Source of the DNA: CAWDMC01 sp963803295
GTDB lineage: Bacteria; Acidobacteriota; Terriglobia; UBA7540
Assembly: GCA_963803295.1 (NCBI GenBank)
Contig: CAWDMC010000010.1
Span: 248,001 to 312,000 of the forward strand
Direction: 5' to 3'
DNA length: 64,000 nt
Positions 1 through 11,228 of this stretch are shown piece by piece. The translations under genes were made by a program, and so were the position numbers. The notes below the pieces were generated by a model, which was not told where the DNA came from, made no database searches, and was given only the letters and a program-made list of their open reading frames with translations. Numbering within the stretch: the stretch's first letter is position 1; every line of letters starts with the position of its first letter.

Positions 1-132
1 CAGCCGGGCCTGACCTATGACAAAGCAAGCGGTTTAGCGATGTGGCAGGTGAACCAGAATGATCGTAAATCTCTTGCGCGATTACCTGGAGAACTTCAAG
101 GCGACGCAACTTGGCTCAGGAAACTGTTTTGA
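1..132 (+). CDS. possible 3' end of an upstream gene (partial)
   Basis: Reading frame 1 is open from the window edge to a TGA at 130-132 and overlaps the start of glcF by 22 bases. The roughly 43 visible residues match no family I recognise, and they lack the C-terminal pattern I would expect of the FAD-binding GlcD/GlcE subunit that often precedes glcF. It may be the tail of a real upstream gene or simply open sequence; the other two forward frames are interrupted early. Confidence 0.25.
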   Translation, partial: QPGLTYDKASGLAMWQVNQNDRKSLARLPGELQGDATWLRKLF

Positions 133-1448
133 CGTCAGAGAAAGTGGAACCCGTTAGCGCGGGTCCGGGCTATGGGCCGGGGGAGGCTCCAAGCTGGGAG
201 TTCTACTCGCGGTGTATCCACTGTGGACTCTGCCTGAACGCCTGTCCGACTTATCGCGAGTTGAGCCTGGAGATGGACTCGCCCCGAGGGCGGATTTACC
301 AGATGATCCAGGTAGATCGCGGTCGCCTGCCGATCGGTGAGAGCTTTGTCAAGCACATGGACCTGTGCCTCGACTGCCGGTCGTGTGAGACCGCTTGCCC
401 CTCGGGAGTCGAATACGGCCGGTTGATCGAGTCCGCCCGCGGCCAGATCCAGGAAAATTACCGCCGCCCCTGGTTTGAACGCGCTTGGCGCGAAGTCATC
501 TTCCGCCGACTATTGCCTCATCGCGGACGGCTGGAAGCTGTGGGGAAGCTGCTGCGGTTCTACCAGCGCTCGGGCCTGGAGAGATTGGGACTTACTGCTC
601 TTCGACTTTTCCCCGGTAAAATGGCCAGCGTCGGCCGCCTGTCCCCCCGCATGGAGAAGCCCTTCTTCACTCACCGTCTTGGGACTGTGGTTCCCGCCGA
701 GGGAATGAAGCGTTATCGTGTGGCTTTCTTCGCCGGCTGCATTGCCAATCTGGCGTTTGCGCGGCTGAACGATGCCACGGTCAGAGTGCTGGCACGGAAT
801 GGCTGCGAGATAGTGATTCCAGGCGATCAAGGCTGCTGCGGCGCCTTGCACGTTCACGCAGGAATTCGGGATGTGGCTCGCAAATTGGCGAAGCAGAATC
901 TGAAGGCTTTTCTGGTTGAGCCTTTCGATGCCATTATCACCAATGCCGCAGGATGCGGATCGGTGTTGAAGGAATATCCGTTGCTGTTTGAGAAAGAAGA
1001 CTCCGAGTTCCTTGACCGTGCCAAAGCCTTCAGCTCGCGTTTTCAGGATGTGACCGAATTCCTGGCGTCAATCGATCTGAATCGCAGCCTGCGCGAGATC
1101 AAGGCGCGCGCCACCTATCAGGATCCGTGCCACCTCGGGCACGCGCAGCGCATCCGCAAAGCGCCACGCGCGCTGATCGCCGCTATTCCCGGACTCCAGT
1201 TCGTCGAACTCAAAGAAACCGATATCTGCTGTGGCAGCGCCGGCATCTACAATGTGGCGCACAACGAAATGGCCGAACGTTTGCTCGCCAACAAAATGAA
1301 GCGGATCGACGAAACCGGCGCTGACTTGGTGCTCACGGCCAATCCAGGATGCCTGCTGCAGCTCAGGGCTGGAGTTGCGGGATCGAAGCGGCCGGATCGC
1401 CGTGTGATGCACATTGTCGAGCTGCTGGATGAAGCGTACACATCCTGA
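111..1448 (+). CDS. glcF: glycolate oxidase iron-sulfur subunit GlcF
   Basis: Electron-transfer subunit of membrane-associated glycolate oxidase, which oxidises glycolate to glyoxylate together with FAD subunits GlcD/GlcE. Two ferredoxin-type 4Fe-4S motifs are visible (Cys35/38/41/45 and Cys86/89/92/96), followed by two cysteine-rich CCG domains, the first with GDQGCCGALH and the second with ETDICCGSAG, which form the usual heterodisulfide-reductase-like half. The length (445 aa) is normal for GlcF. The start is a TTG at 111 with AAGG about ten bases upstream; the TTG at 126 is an alternative. A strong palindrome and then acs follow, so glycolate and acetate use may be linked, but co-transcription is not shown. 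Confidence 0.9.
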   Translation: MAQETVLTSEKVEPVSAGPGYGPGEAPSWEFYSRCIHCGLCLNACPTYRELSLEMDSPRGRIYQMIQVDRGRLPIGESFVKHMDLCLDCRSCETACPSGVEYGRLIESARGQIQENYRRPWFERAWREVIFRRLLPHRGRLEAVGKLLRFYQRSGLERLGLTALRLFPGKMASVGRLSPRMEKPFFTHRLGTVVPAEGMKRYRVAFFAGCIANLAFARLNDATVRVLARNGCEIVIPGDQGCCGALHVHAGIRDVARKLAKQNLKAFLVEPFDAIITNAAGCGSVLKEYPLLFEKEDSEFLDRAKAFSSRFQDVTEFLASIDLNRSLREIKARATYQDPCHLGHAQRIRKAPRALIAAIPGLQFVELKETDICCGSAGIYNVAHNEMAERLLANKMKRIDETGADLVLTANPGCLLQLRAGVAGSKRPDRRVMHIVELLDEAYTS

Positions 1449-1450
1449 TG

Positions 1451-1509
1451 GTGTAGGGGTACGGCTTGCCGTACCCTTCCGCAGGGTAGGGCAAGCCCTA
1501 CCCCTACAC
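1451..1509. repeat. REP-like intergenic palindrome, glcF-acs
   Basis: Two 25-base arms (1451-1475 and 1485-1509) are inverted complements with only two mismatched pairs, separated by a 9-base loop. The arms begin and end with GTGTAGGGG/CCCCTACAC. There is no T run after the stem, so a dispersed mobile palindrome is more likely than an intrinsic terminator, although a hairpin this strong could still terminate or stabilise the glcF transcript. Confidence 0.8.
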
Positions 1510-1540
1510 GATGGTCAAGTCTTAGGGAGGGGTTGAACCG

Positions 1541-3508
<1,968 letters not shown>

Positions 3509-3691
3509 ATTCTCGCGGGTGCCACTAGGCCTTGCGAAGATCTTCCATCTGTTCAGCCCCGCCCTCCTATCGCGTGGTGAGAAACCCCGGCAGGCGATTG
3601 ACTTCAATTCAACAGTCGTACAGCCCAGCTAATGCCGACCAAGCTAGGGTGAGGAGCGAGCGCTTACCAGACGACGCGGACCCTCACGAAG

Positions 3692-5056
3692 TCAACCTGT
3701 TCGCGTCCGGATGGCACGAGCGGCACGCAGTGCCTGCACAGCGACGTCGTTGTTCTCGTCGTGCGCGAGCGCCTGCAGTGGCCCGAGGCTGGAAGAGTCG
3801 CCCGTGTACATTAGAACGGTGCAGAGCCGCCGGCGCACGGCGGCGTCCTTATGCTTTAGATATGGGTAGAGCGTCGGTAGAAACCTTCGGTTCTGAGTCA
3901 GGTCGATCAAATAAGTCTGACCATCGTCATCATGCAGATTGGAGCGTAACGATTCGACCAGATCGGCCACGTATTGGTCCTGACCCATGGCGGCGAGTGC
4001 ATACTGCATGGCGAGGCGTACGTCGCCGTTTTTCTCCGAGCGCAGGGCCTTTTCGACCTCAGCCACGTTCTTGGCATCTCCCGCGTTGCCGAGACCCATC
4101 GCCGCACTGACGCGCTCCTGCTTATCCCCATTCCAGAGCGCCTGCAGTAGAAAGGATGAGGAGACGGGGTCACCGATATAAGCAAGCCCCTCGATGGCGG
4201 CGTGACGCAGATTCGCGCCACGACCGTTCTGGTAAAGGTCTTGCAGCCGCGGCACAGCCTCTTTAGTGCGCAGAAGCCCAATGGTTTCAGCGGCATCCTG
4301 CTCGATGTCCTGGTTGGGAGAATCAAGCAGGTCCAACAACTGCGGCCCGGCTGACAAATCCTTGATCTTGGCGAGTGCGTAGAGCGACTCGCGGGCCAAT
4401 GGTACATCGATAGAATGTGCGGATTTCACCAGGTCGGGCACGGCGGGCCGCACTAATAGGGTGCCGAGCGCTTTGGCGGCCTGGCGCGAAGCCTGAATTG
4501 AGCGCGTGTCCGCCAATGCTGCTCGAAGCGCGGCGATGACTTTGGGGTCCACGTGCACGCCCGGATCGATGCGAGTGTTATCGGAAGAGAGAGCCTTTTT
4601 GGCAGAACCGTAGGTGTCCTTGAGGAATCCGGTGAACCCGGCGTCTGGCACCTCTCCTGTGTAATAGCCCGAGAGCCCGCGGATGGCCAGAGTGCGAGTG
4701 TTCGAGTCGGTATCCCGGGTGGCGGTTATCAACGCGTCCAGGCTTGCAGGAGTACGGATGTTCGCCAGCGCGATTACTACCTCGCGTCGTACCTTCTCGC
4801 TAGGATCCCTAAGAACCGCAGCCAAGGCCGGGACGGCGGTGCGATCGCCACTCTCGCCAATCTCCCTAGCCGCCTTGGCCCGGGTACCAGCATCTGCACT
4901 GCGGAGCATGTCGATTAAGGGATTCGCGCTGACGGAGGACTTTGGCGGAGCCGCCGGCGTAGTTTGGGCAAACGAATAGAGTGGGACCCCCAGGACAATC
5001 ACGTAAGCCAGCGTGGTACTTTGCAGTAGCAGTCTAGTCTGGAGCGCTATTGACAT
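3692..5056 (-). CDS. exported HEAT-repeat protein
   Basis: 454-residue protein with an N-terminal signal peptide (hydrophobic stretch ending in SFAQ near residue 31) and then tandem HEAT/PBS-lyase-like helical repeats to the C-terminus, recognisable from recurring patterns such as VPALAAVLRDPSEKVRREV. HEAT arrays are protein-protein scaffolds; no catalytic motif is seen. The reading frame is open 26 codons further upstream, but the ATG at 5056 puts the basic start directly before the hydrophobic core, so it is preferred. It converges with acs. Function unknown; probably periplasmic. Confidence 0.8.
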   Translation of the reverse strand: MSIALQTRLLLQSTTLAYVIVLGVPLYSFAQTTPAAPPKSSVSANPLIDMLRSADAGTRAKAAREIGESGDRTAVPALAAVLRDPSEKVRREVVIALANIRTPASLDALITATRDTDSNTRTLAIRGLSGYYTGEVPDAGFTGFLKDTYGSAKKALSSDNTRIDPGVHVDPKVIAALRAALADTRSIQASRQAAKALGTLLVRPAVPDLVKSAHSIDVPLARESLYALAKIKDLSAGPQLLDLLDSPNQDIEQDAAETIGLLRTKEAVPRLQDLYQNGRGANLRHAAIEGLAYIGDPVSSSFLLQALWNGDKQERVSAAMGLGNAGDAKNVAEVEKALRSEKNGDVRLAMQYALAAMGQDQYVADLVESLRSNLHDDDGQTYLIDLTQNRRFLPTLYPYLKHKDAAVRRRLCTVLMYTGDSSSLGPLQALAHDENNDVAVQALRAARAIRTRTG

Positions 5057-5312
5057 TTTGACACCTGAGAACTTGGAATGCACGAAAGGCTCCGGGTAAG
5101 CCATCAGCGTACTGCTGATCCCCTCCAAAGGCAACCCAACAGGGCGAACGTCCTTCCAGGGAGATTTCCCGGCAAACCGTTGAACTCGCTCGCGGGATTG
5201 CTAGTGCGGCTGCTCCGGCCACTGCGGCTTTTGTCGCTTTCTATTTCGTCACGGTTATCAGTGTCATCGACAAGGACTTCTCTTACCACCAACTCTTGTG
5301 CTGGCAGGCCGC

Positions 5313-5756
5313 CTACTGCACCATCAACGGTCCTTTTTCGGATTTTCTTCCTGGCAGCGGAGTTGTGTGATGGTGTACCAGCCTCCATCGAGCCTCCTGG
5401 CGCACGAAGATGTTAGTTGCTTCCACCAGCGCCGTGGCGAAGTCGTTGTCAACTGTGGCCGTGATGTGCTCGATGCATGAGACCCACGCTGCATCACCCG
5501 CGATGTGTACAAGAGGACGGCTGATTGCAACTCGAGTCAGAATCGTACTGGATTCGAAAACTGTTACCCAGCTTTCCTCCACAGCTTCCCAACCTAGAAC
5601 CAGATCCCATCCGGGATGGAGGCAACGGACCCAGCCCTCGTGAAGCCAGACAGACTGCATTTTCTTGAGGTCCGCCGATTCAACGGCCCTGTAGAACTCG
5701 TCGTTAATTTCAAGCACTTCGAGTTCCGCCGTAACTGACTTGTTGAGTGCACTCAT
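5313..5756 (-). CDS. SnoaL/NTF2-like small protein
   Basis: 147 residues with the pattern of the SnoaL_3/DUF4440 branch of the NTF2-like fold. The helix NDEFYRAVESADLKKM is followed by a WLHEGWVRCLHPG strand-loop, a WEAVEESW helix, and late strands ending in WRLVHHHTTPLP. Members are small pocket-shaped dimers, some catalytic and some ligand-binding, so the substrate cannot be inferred. The ATG at 5756 is chosen over a GTG at 5810, which has no ribosome-binding site. No clear partner; the next gene upstream on this strand is a receiver-like protein. Confidence 0.72.
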   Translation of the reverse strand: MSALNKSVTAELEVLEINDEFYRAVESADLKKMQSVWLHEGWVRCLHPGWDLVLGWEAVEESWVTVFESSTILTRVAISRPLVHIAGDAAWVSCIEHITATVDNDFATALVEATNIFVRQEARWRLVHHHTTPLPGRKSEKGPLMVQ

Positions 5757-5920
5757 TAGCCACAATTGGAGCCGAAAGCGGCTCTCTGCCTTTCTCGAGT
5801 TCAGGCGCACAGTAATGCCGCCGTCTCAGAATGAAATTAGAGGAAATGGGCCCAGGCTCACCGCCGGGCGATCTCAACGCGCTAAAACGGCAACTACTTA
5901 TGATGCTGCGCTTAAGATCG

Positions 5921-6304
5921 CTAGACACTGCCCCTTGGATCGCCCGCGGCCAACCGGCTAAGGATGCTCGGCAGTTTTTCAGCGAATGCCGAGCGGGCGA
6001 GTACCGAGTCGCATCCAGCCTCGCGGGCCGTGCGAGCGAGGTCCGCTTGTACATGCGAGAGGAACCCGATGACCGGAATCGCGCTACTGGAGGGTCCCCC
6101 TTTGAGCGTACGCACAGCCTCCAGGGCCGTTCCCGAACGGTGGTTGAGATCAACAACCACGGCTGCGGCCGGTCCACGTGCGAGTTCGTCGCCGACGTGC
6201 GCGGGATCGACGGTTCTGATGCTGAGGCCGAGCAGCTTGGCTGTCTGCTGGATTTTGGCAAGAAAGAACAAATCATCCACCATGATCAGGATAGCTTCAG
6301 CCAT
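5921..6304 (-). CDS. orphan receiver-like (pseudo-receiver) protein
   Basis: 127 residues with the length and pattern of a single CheY-like receiver domain and no output domain. Acidic residues D10/D11 and a candidate phospho-acceptor D52 (in VVVDLN) are present, and a Ser (S83) sits at the switch position. The conserved lysine expected in the late LxKP motif is replaced (VLARSAF), suggesting weak or absent phosphorylation. No histidine kinase lies nearby. The start at 6304 has a GAAAGGAAC ribosome-binding site and an upstream TATAAT. Confidence 0.7.
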   Translation of the reverse strand: MAEAILIMVDDLFFLAKIQQTAKLLGLSIRTVDPAHVGDELARGPAAAVVVDLNHRSGTALEAVRTLKGGPSSSAIPVIGFLSHVQADLARTAREAGCDSVLARSAFAEKLPSILSRLAAGDPRGSV

Positions 6305-6331
6305 TCATTCGGTTCCTTTCGATTCTTCTCC

Positions 6332-6337
6332 ATTATA
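6332..6337 (-). promoter_or_regulatory. -10 element of the receiver-like gene
   Basis: A perfect TATAAT on the minus strand lies 28 bases upstream of the ATG at 6304. I could not find a good -35 at 16-18 bases, so the promoter is only partly supported. Confidence 0.45.
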
Positions 6338-6378
6338 AGGCTTTCGCGAGGCTCCACAGTACGCAAATACCGCCCGGC

Positions 6379-6407
6379 TTGACATTTTGACTGTGATCGA
6401 ATCTACT
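6379..6407 (+). promoter_or_regulatory. sigma70-type promoter of the M28 peptidase gene
   Basis: TTGACA at 6379-6384, a 17-base spacer, then TCTACT at 6402-6407. Predicted transcription starts near 6414. The transcript would then just miss an ATG at 6415 as a usable start, which supports the GTG at 6469 with its AGGAGG. Confidence 0.6.
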
Positions 6408-6468
6408 GCTGAAAATGCCCGAAGCCGAATTCAGCTTCCCACGTTTGAACGCGAGCAGGAGGATTACA

Positions 6469-8756
6469 GTGCAACGCGCCGCCCTCACTGGGCTTTTCGT
6501 GATGTTCCTAATCTTGACCTCGGCCGTGGCTGCAGAAGCGCCCGCCAAGCTCGCCGGATATCCCGACGAAGCGGCCCGGGTGGAGTTGGAATGGGAGTCG
6601 AAGTTCCGCTCGATTCCCGTCCCTCAGAATATCGGCAACTACGTCAAGCGCCTCTCGGCGCACCCCCACAATGTGGGATCGCCCTACGATAAGGAGAATG
6701 CAGAGTGGATACTCTCTAGCTTCAAGCAGTGGGGCTTTGATGCACACATCGAGACGTTTCATGTCCTCTTTCCTACACCCAAGGAGCGACACCTCGAGCT
6801 GGTCGCACCAACCCGCTTTGTGCCCGCCCTCGAGGAACCGGCGATAGCTGTAGACCCGACGACCGATCAGAGGCCGGAGCAACTACCAACGTACAATCCC
6901 TATTCGGCTGACGGCGACGTTACCGCGCCCCTTCTCTATGTGAACTACGGCATCCCGGAAGATTACGACCGCTTGGACCGTTTAGGTATATCGGCGAAAG
7001 GGTCCGTTGTCATTGCCCGCTATGGCCATAGCTGGCGCGGTATCAAGCCCAAAGTGGCGGCCGAACATGGCGCGGTCGGATGCATCATTTACTCCGATCC
7101 GGCGGATGACGGTTATCAGCAGGGAGACGTTTTCCCAAAAGGATCGTGGCGGCCGCGCGACGGCGTGCAACGCGGCAGCGTGGCCGACATGACCCTGTAC
7201 TCCGGTGATCCACTTACCCCCGGCGTCGGCGCCACTGAAGACGCCAAACGCTTGCCACTGGGCGAAGTCAAGACGATCACCCACATTCCCACTTTGCCCA
7301 TCAGTTATGGCGACGCGCAGCCGTTGCTTGAGGCCTTGCGCGGTCCTGTAGCTCCCCGGAATGGCGCGGCGCTCTACCCGTCACTTACCACCTCGGGTCC
7401 GGCCCAGCCAAGGTTCACCTCTCACTGAAGTTCAACTGGGACGTCAAGCCTATTTATGACGTGATTGCTCGCATTCCCGGCTCCGACTATCCCGGTGAGT
7501 GGGTCATTCGAGGTAACCACCACGACGCCTGGGTAAATGGCGCCGAAGATCCGGGTTCCGGCCAAGCAGCCCTGCTCGAAGAGGCTCGCGCCTTCGGTGA
7601 TTTGTTGAAGCAAGGCTGGAAGCCCAAACGTAGCATCCTCTACTGTGCGTGGGACGGGGAGGAACCCGGCCTACTCGGCTCGACGGAGTGGGCGGAGCAG
7701 CATGCTGACGAGCTCCGGCAACACGCGGCCGTCTACGTCAACTCAGACTCCAATGGCCGCGGCTATCTTGATATGGAGGGCTCACATACGCTCGAGCGAT
7801 TTGTCAATAGTTTGGCAAAGGACATCACCGATCCCGAGAAAAATATCTCCGTCTGGAAACGCGCTCAGATGGTTCGGATCAGCAAGGCCGGATCGATTGG
7901 TGGCGCAGAGCGCAGCGCAGCGGAAGAGGTGCTCCACCGCAGCGATCTCCGCATTGACGCCCTTGGATCCGGTTCCGACTACACACCCTTTCTTCAGCAT
8001 TTGGGCATCGCTTCGCTGAACCTGGGCTACTCCGGGGAAGATGCCGGAGGTATCTACCATTCGATCTACGACGACTATTACTGGTACTCCCATTTTTCCG
8101 ACACTAGTTTTGTATATGGACGGACGCTCGCCCAAACGATCGGTACTGCTGTGATGCGCCTCGCCGATGCAGATCTTCTTCCCTACGAATTCACGGATCT
8201 TGCGGATACGGTGCACAAGTACGTTACCGAGGTCCAGGAGCTTGCCGGGAAGGAACGTGGCGAAATCGAGCGACGCAATCGCGACCTTGAGCGGGGGGTG
8301 TTCACGGCTATCTCAGACCCGCGGCAGAAGTTTGTTCCCCCGGCTGTGGAACCGGTGCCACCTTACCTGAATTTCGCCCCCCTCCTTAACGCGACAAGTG
8401 CTCTCACCAAGGCTGCTGAGCGTTATCAAAAGGCGCTCGAACACGCTGAGGCTAACGGCGGTGCTGCCCTGGCCCGTGCCTCGCTCGCGCCTTTGAACAA
8501 TGCGTTGATGGGCAGTGAACGCGAACTCACCACTCCGGACGGTCTGCCGGGACGGCCGTGGTTCAAACACGAGATCTACGCTCCCGGGCTTTACACCGGA
8601 TACGCCGTCAAGACACTCCCCTCGGTGCGCGAAGCGGTGGAGCAGAAGAAGTGGCAGGAAGCGGACCAGCAGATCCAAATTGTGGGTAAGGTACTGGAGG
8701 GCGAAGCGGCGCTAATCGATTCGGTAGCGGTGCAGTTGGAGAAGATCGGGCAGTAG
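6469..8756 (+). pseudogene. M28 glutamate carboxypeptidase-like metallopeptidase, one frameshift
   Basis: Exported zinc exopeptidase of the glutamate carboxypeptidase II / transferrin-receptor type. The order is signal peptide, PA domain (about residues 130-270), M28 catalytic domain, and C-terminal dimerisation domain. Metal and catalytic residues are visible: HHDAW (His, Asp), WDGEEPG (Glu), NSDSNG (Asp) and GGIYHSIYDD (His). The frame changes just after the CCCC run at 7354-7357. Upstream codons read GPVAP, and the homologous continuation WRGALPVTYHL begins at TGG 7362 in another frame. Adding one base restores a 762-codon protein of normal length. The start is the GTG at 6469 with AGGAGG six bases upstream. 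Either a recent pseudogene or a one-base consensus error; both halves look otherwise intact. Confidence 0.85.
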
Positions 8757-8807
8757 CAAGTCTGGCGCCGGCTCTTTCTGTTACCCTTGAGGATCGCAAG
8801 ACAGTTC

Positions 8808-8861
8808 CGTAGCGACGGCCAGGGACTGGCGAATAGCGCCGCTTACAGAGCGGCGCCTACG
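8808..8861. repeat. REP-like palindromic element
   Basis: Outer CGTAG (8808-8812) and CTACG (8857-8861) flank an inner hairpin, GCGCCGCT (8836-8843) with AGCGGCGC (8849-8856) around a TACAG loop. The design, short GTAG/CTAC ends enclosing GC-rich hairpins, is shared with the element at 60585-60678. It lies between the convergent M28 and moeZ genes. Confidence 0.6.
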
Positions 8862-8905
8862 ACGGGCTGCTCACTGTGTCCGACTGTTTGGCTTCGGAGT
8901 TTGCT

Positions 8906-10084
8906 TCAATATTTCGGCACGCTCGGGTCTACTTCCTGGGACCAGGCAAGAATCCCTCCCTTGAGATTGTGAATGCGGCGGAATCCGGCCTTCATCAAGG
9001 TTTCTACCGCTTTGGCGCTGCGGACGCCAGAACGGCAGTGGACCACGAGGTCGTCGGCGGTGCTCAGTTCGTTCATATGCCGCGGCACCTCGCCCAGCGG
9101 GATCAGCCTGGAACCGGGGATTTTGCAGATCTGATACTCATGCGGTTCGCGCACGTCTATCAGTACAAACTCGCGGTGCTCAACCATCATCTGCTTCAAC
9201 TGCACCGGCGTGATCTCGGGTACCTTCATATCAGGGACGTGTTCCTCACCGCGAATTCCGCAGAACTGTTCATAGTCGATTAAGCCGGTAATGGTGGGAT
9301 TGGGTCCGCAGACAGGGCACTCTGGATTCTTGTGCAGCTTCAGTTCGCGGAACTTCATGCCCAAGGCGTCAAACAGCAGCAGACGTCCAATCAAGGGCTC
9401 CCCCACCCCCAGGATCAGCTTAATTGTCTGCAGCGCCTGGAAGCACCCTACGATTCCGGGCAAAACCCCTAGTACGCCTCCCTCTGCACAACTGGGAACC
9501 AGTCCAGGCGGAGGCGGTTCCGGATACAAGCAGCGATAGCAAGGACCTTCCTTTGCATAAAACACCGTGGACTGGCCCTCAAAGCGGAAAATGCTACCGT
9601 AAACATTCGGTTTGCCAAGCAACACGCAGGCATCGTTCACCAGATACCGGGTTGGGAAATTGTCGGTGCCGTCCGCGACGATGTCGTAATCCTGAAATAT
9701 TTTTAACGCGTTTTCTGAGGTGAGCCGAGTTTCGTAGGTCTCCACCTCGACGAAGGGGTTGATGTCGCCGATGGTGTCGCGCGCCGAGTGCAGCTTGGGA
9801 CGGCCAACGTCGTCAGTATCGTGGATGATCTGCCGCTGCAAATTGGTGAAGTCCACCACATCGAAATCGACAATGCCCAGCCTGCCCACGCCAGCCGCCG
9901 CCAGGTACAACGCCAGGGGCGAGCCTAGCCCACCTGCGCCGATACACAGCACCTTCGCCTTCTTGAGCTTTAGTTGGCCCTCCATTCCCACTTCAGGCAT
10001 GATCAGGTGCCGGCTGTAGCGAAGGATTTCTTCATTATTGAGCTGTGCCGACTTGCCGGCCGGATTTGCGATAAGAGTTGCCAT
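8906..10084 (-). CDS. moeZ: MoeZ-type ThiF/MoeB adenylyltransferase-rhodanese fusion
   Basis: Activates the C-terminal glycine of a ubiquitin-like sulfur carrier by adenylation and then transfers sulfur to give a thiocarboxylate. Residues 15-270 are the E1-like domain: the nucleotide-binding GAGGLGSP is near residue 50 and the structural zinc cysteines are C182/C185 and C256/C259. Residues about 290-392 are a rhodanese domain with active-site C350 in HCRSGVRSAKA. Length (392 aa) and order match mycobacterial MoeZ. GAGGAATTC precedes the ATG. It is the last gene of a minus-strand run with a CysO-like carrier, a JAMM protease and a CysM-like synthase, which makes the carrier at 10250-10561 its probable partner. 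Confidence 0.92.
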   Translation of the reverse strand: MATLIANPAGKSAQLNNEEILRYSRHLIMPEVGMEGQLKLKKAKVLCIGAGGLGSPLALYLAAAGVGRLGIVDFDVVDFTNLQRQIIHDTDDVGRPKLHSARDTIGDINPFVEVETYETRLTSENALKIFQDYDIVADGTDNFPTRYLVNDACVLLGKPNVYGSIFRFEGQSTVFYAKEGPCYRCLYPEPPPPGLVPSCAEGGVLGVLPGIVGCFQALQTIKLILGVGEPLIGRLLLFDALGMKFRELKLHKNPECPVCGPNPTITGLIDYEQFCGIRGEEHVPDMKVPEITPVQLKQMMVEHREFVLIDVREPHEYQICKIPGSRLIPLGEVPRHMNELSTADDLVVHCRSGVRSAKAVETLMKAGFRRIHNLKGGILAWSQEVDPSVPKY

Positions 10085-10249
10085 ATTGAATTCCTCGAAT
10101 ATATTCCCCCGACGAAAAACAGGACCTGTGGTCGCCGCTACGGGCCCAGAAACTGCTGCGTCGCCGAGAAGAGATGTCGGTGTAAAGAACTTCGGTGGGT
10201 AGCCCGGGATTGTCTCGGCCCTTATTTCTTTAAGGACCGTTCACCCAGG

Positions 10250-10561
10250 CTAACTACAGATACAACCGAGCACCGAAAAGGAAGGGCGTCCGCCTGCAAT
10301 GGAGGGAACAATGCTAATCACATCGTTGGCTTTGAGTGGCGTCTGCTCCTTTTGCAGAAATCGGATATCCTCGTCGTTGAGGTAAACGTTAACAAAAGCC
10401 CTAAGCTTGCCTTCCTCATTAAAAAGGTGCCGCCGCAGTTCGCTGAATTGTGAGGTTAGCCCACTCAATGCCTCACCCACGGTCCCTGCTTCAACTTCAA
10501 CCGCGTCCTTTTTCCCTGCATAGGGGCGCAGGGGAGTGGGAACAATCACTTTCACGGCCAT
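10250..10561 (-). CDS. CysO/MoaD/ThiS-family sulfur-carrier protein with C-terminal tail
   Basis: 103-residue beta-grasp sulfur carrier. The conserved end VPSIAGG places the diglycine at residues 90-91, but the frame continues for 12 further residues (RPSFSVLGCICS) before TAG. Family members act through a free C-terminal Gly-Gly that becomes a thiocarboxylate, so this protein would need proteolytic trimming; a JAMM protease gene lies directly upstream. The ATG at 10561 has GGAGAACGA before it; a TTG nine codons upstream is less likely. With MoeZ and CysM neighbours it fits a CysO role in cysteine synthesis better than molybdopterin synthesis, since no other moa genes are seen here. Confidence 0.85.
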   Translation of the reverse strand: MAVKVIVPTPLRPYAGKKDAVEVEAGTVGEALSGLTSQFSELRRHLFNEEGKLRAFVNVYLNDEDIRFLQKEQTPLKANDVISIVPSIAGGRPSFSVLGCICS

Positions 10562-10671
10562 TCGTTCTCCTTGAGTCTTGGTCGCCAAAACGCGGTGCGT
10601 AGCCGTTCAGGGGCGGCTTCGCTCTCGAAGCTGTGCGGCACTAGGAATCCACGCCTTTGATGCGAAAATAC

Positions 10672-11151
10672 TCATCCTGGGTTCTGAATGTCGATTTGCT
10701 CAGAGTCGAATCTGGAGCGATCTTCGGTTAGCACCCACGAGTTCACTTCCCGAGCCTGACCACTTTGAACTTCAATTATAACATACGAGTACCACGGCCA
10801 AGCGTGATCGCGGTCGTAAATTGAAGGCTTAGCTGGATGGTCAGGGTGCGAATGGTAGTACCCCAACACGTCCAGACCCCGTGCGTGCGCGTCCTTCTCC
10901 ACCCGAAGCTGGTCGCGGGGATCAATCAGAAACCGGTTACGTTCCGATTCTTTGCCCGGCTCGTCGAGGGGAAGCAGTTCCTGGGCCCGCTTTGGATCTC
11001 GTCGGAGATTAGGAAGCGGAACAACCTCCGTCACCTGCTTGTCGGCGCCCTCCGCCGAGCCCAACATGAGCCCGCAACACTCGTTTGGATAGTCACGTGA
11101 TCCGTGCGTGCGAATCGTCTCCAGGAGATGAGTTTCGATTTTCAAAGTCAT
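10672..11151 (-). CDS. Mec-type JAMM/MPN+ metalloprotease
   Basis: 159-residue zinc protease of the JAMM family. All metal and catalytic residues are present: E24 in YPNECCG, H100 and H102 in YYHSHPDHP, S110 and D113 in PSIYDRD. In the mycobacterial pathway the homologous Mec+ releases cysteine from the CysO-cysteine adduct; in quinolobactin synthesis a relative trims a sulfur-carrier tail. Either or both roles fit here, because the neighbouring carrier has residues beyond its diglycine. It lies between the CysM-like gene upstream and the carrier downstream on the same strand. Confidence 0.88.
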   Translation of the reverse strand: MTLKIETHLLETIRTHGSRDYPNECCGLMLGSAEGADKQVTEVVPLPNLRRDPKRAQELLPLDEPGKESERNRFLIDPRDQLRVEKDAHARGLDVLGYYHSHPDHPAKPSIYDRDHAWPWYSYVIIEVQSGQAREVNSWVLTEDRSRFDSEQIDIQNPG

Positions 11152-11228
11152 GAGGTCAATGGGATAAATGCCGGTTGGGCGACTTGCCGTAACCTAAGAT
11201 TCTCAGGCTGCTGAGCGACAGCGCTTGG

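Noticed and set aside
7461..8756. Independent second peptidase gene starting at 7461
   Set aside because: Homologous sequence continues upstream of its ATG in the same frame to about 7362 and joins the preceding frame, so it is the second half of one broken gene.
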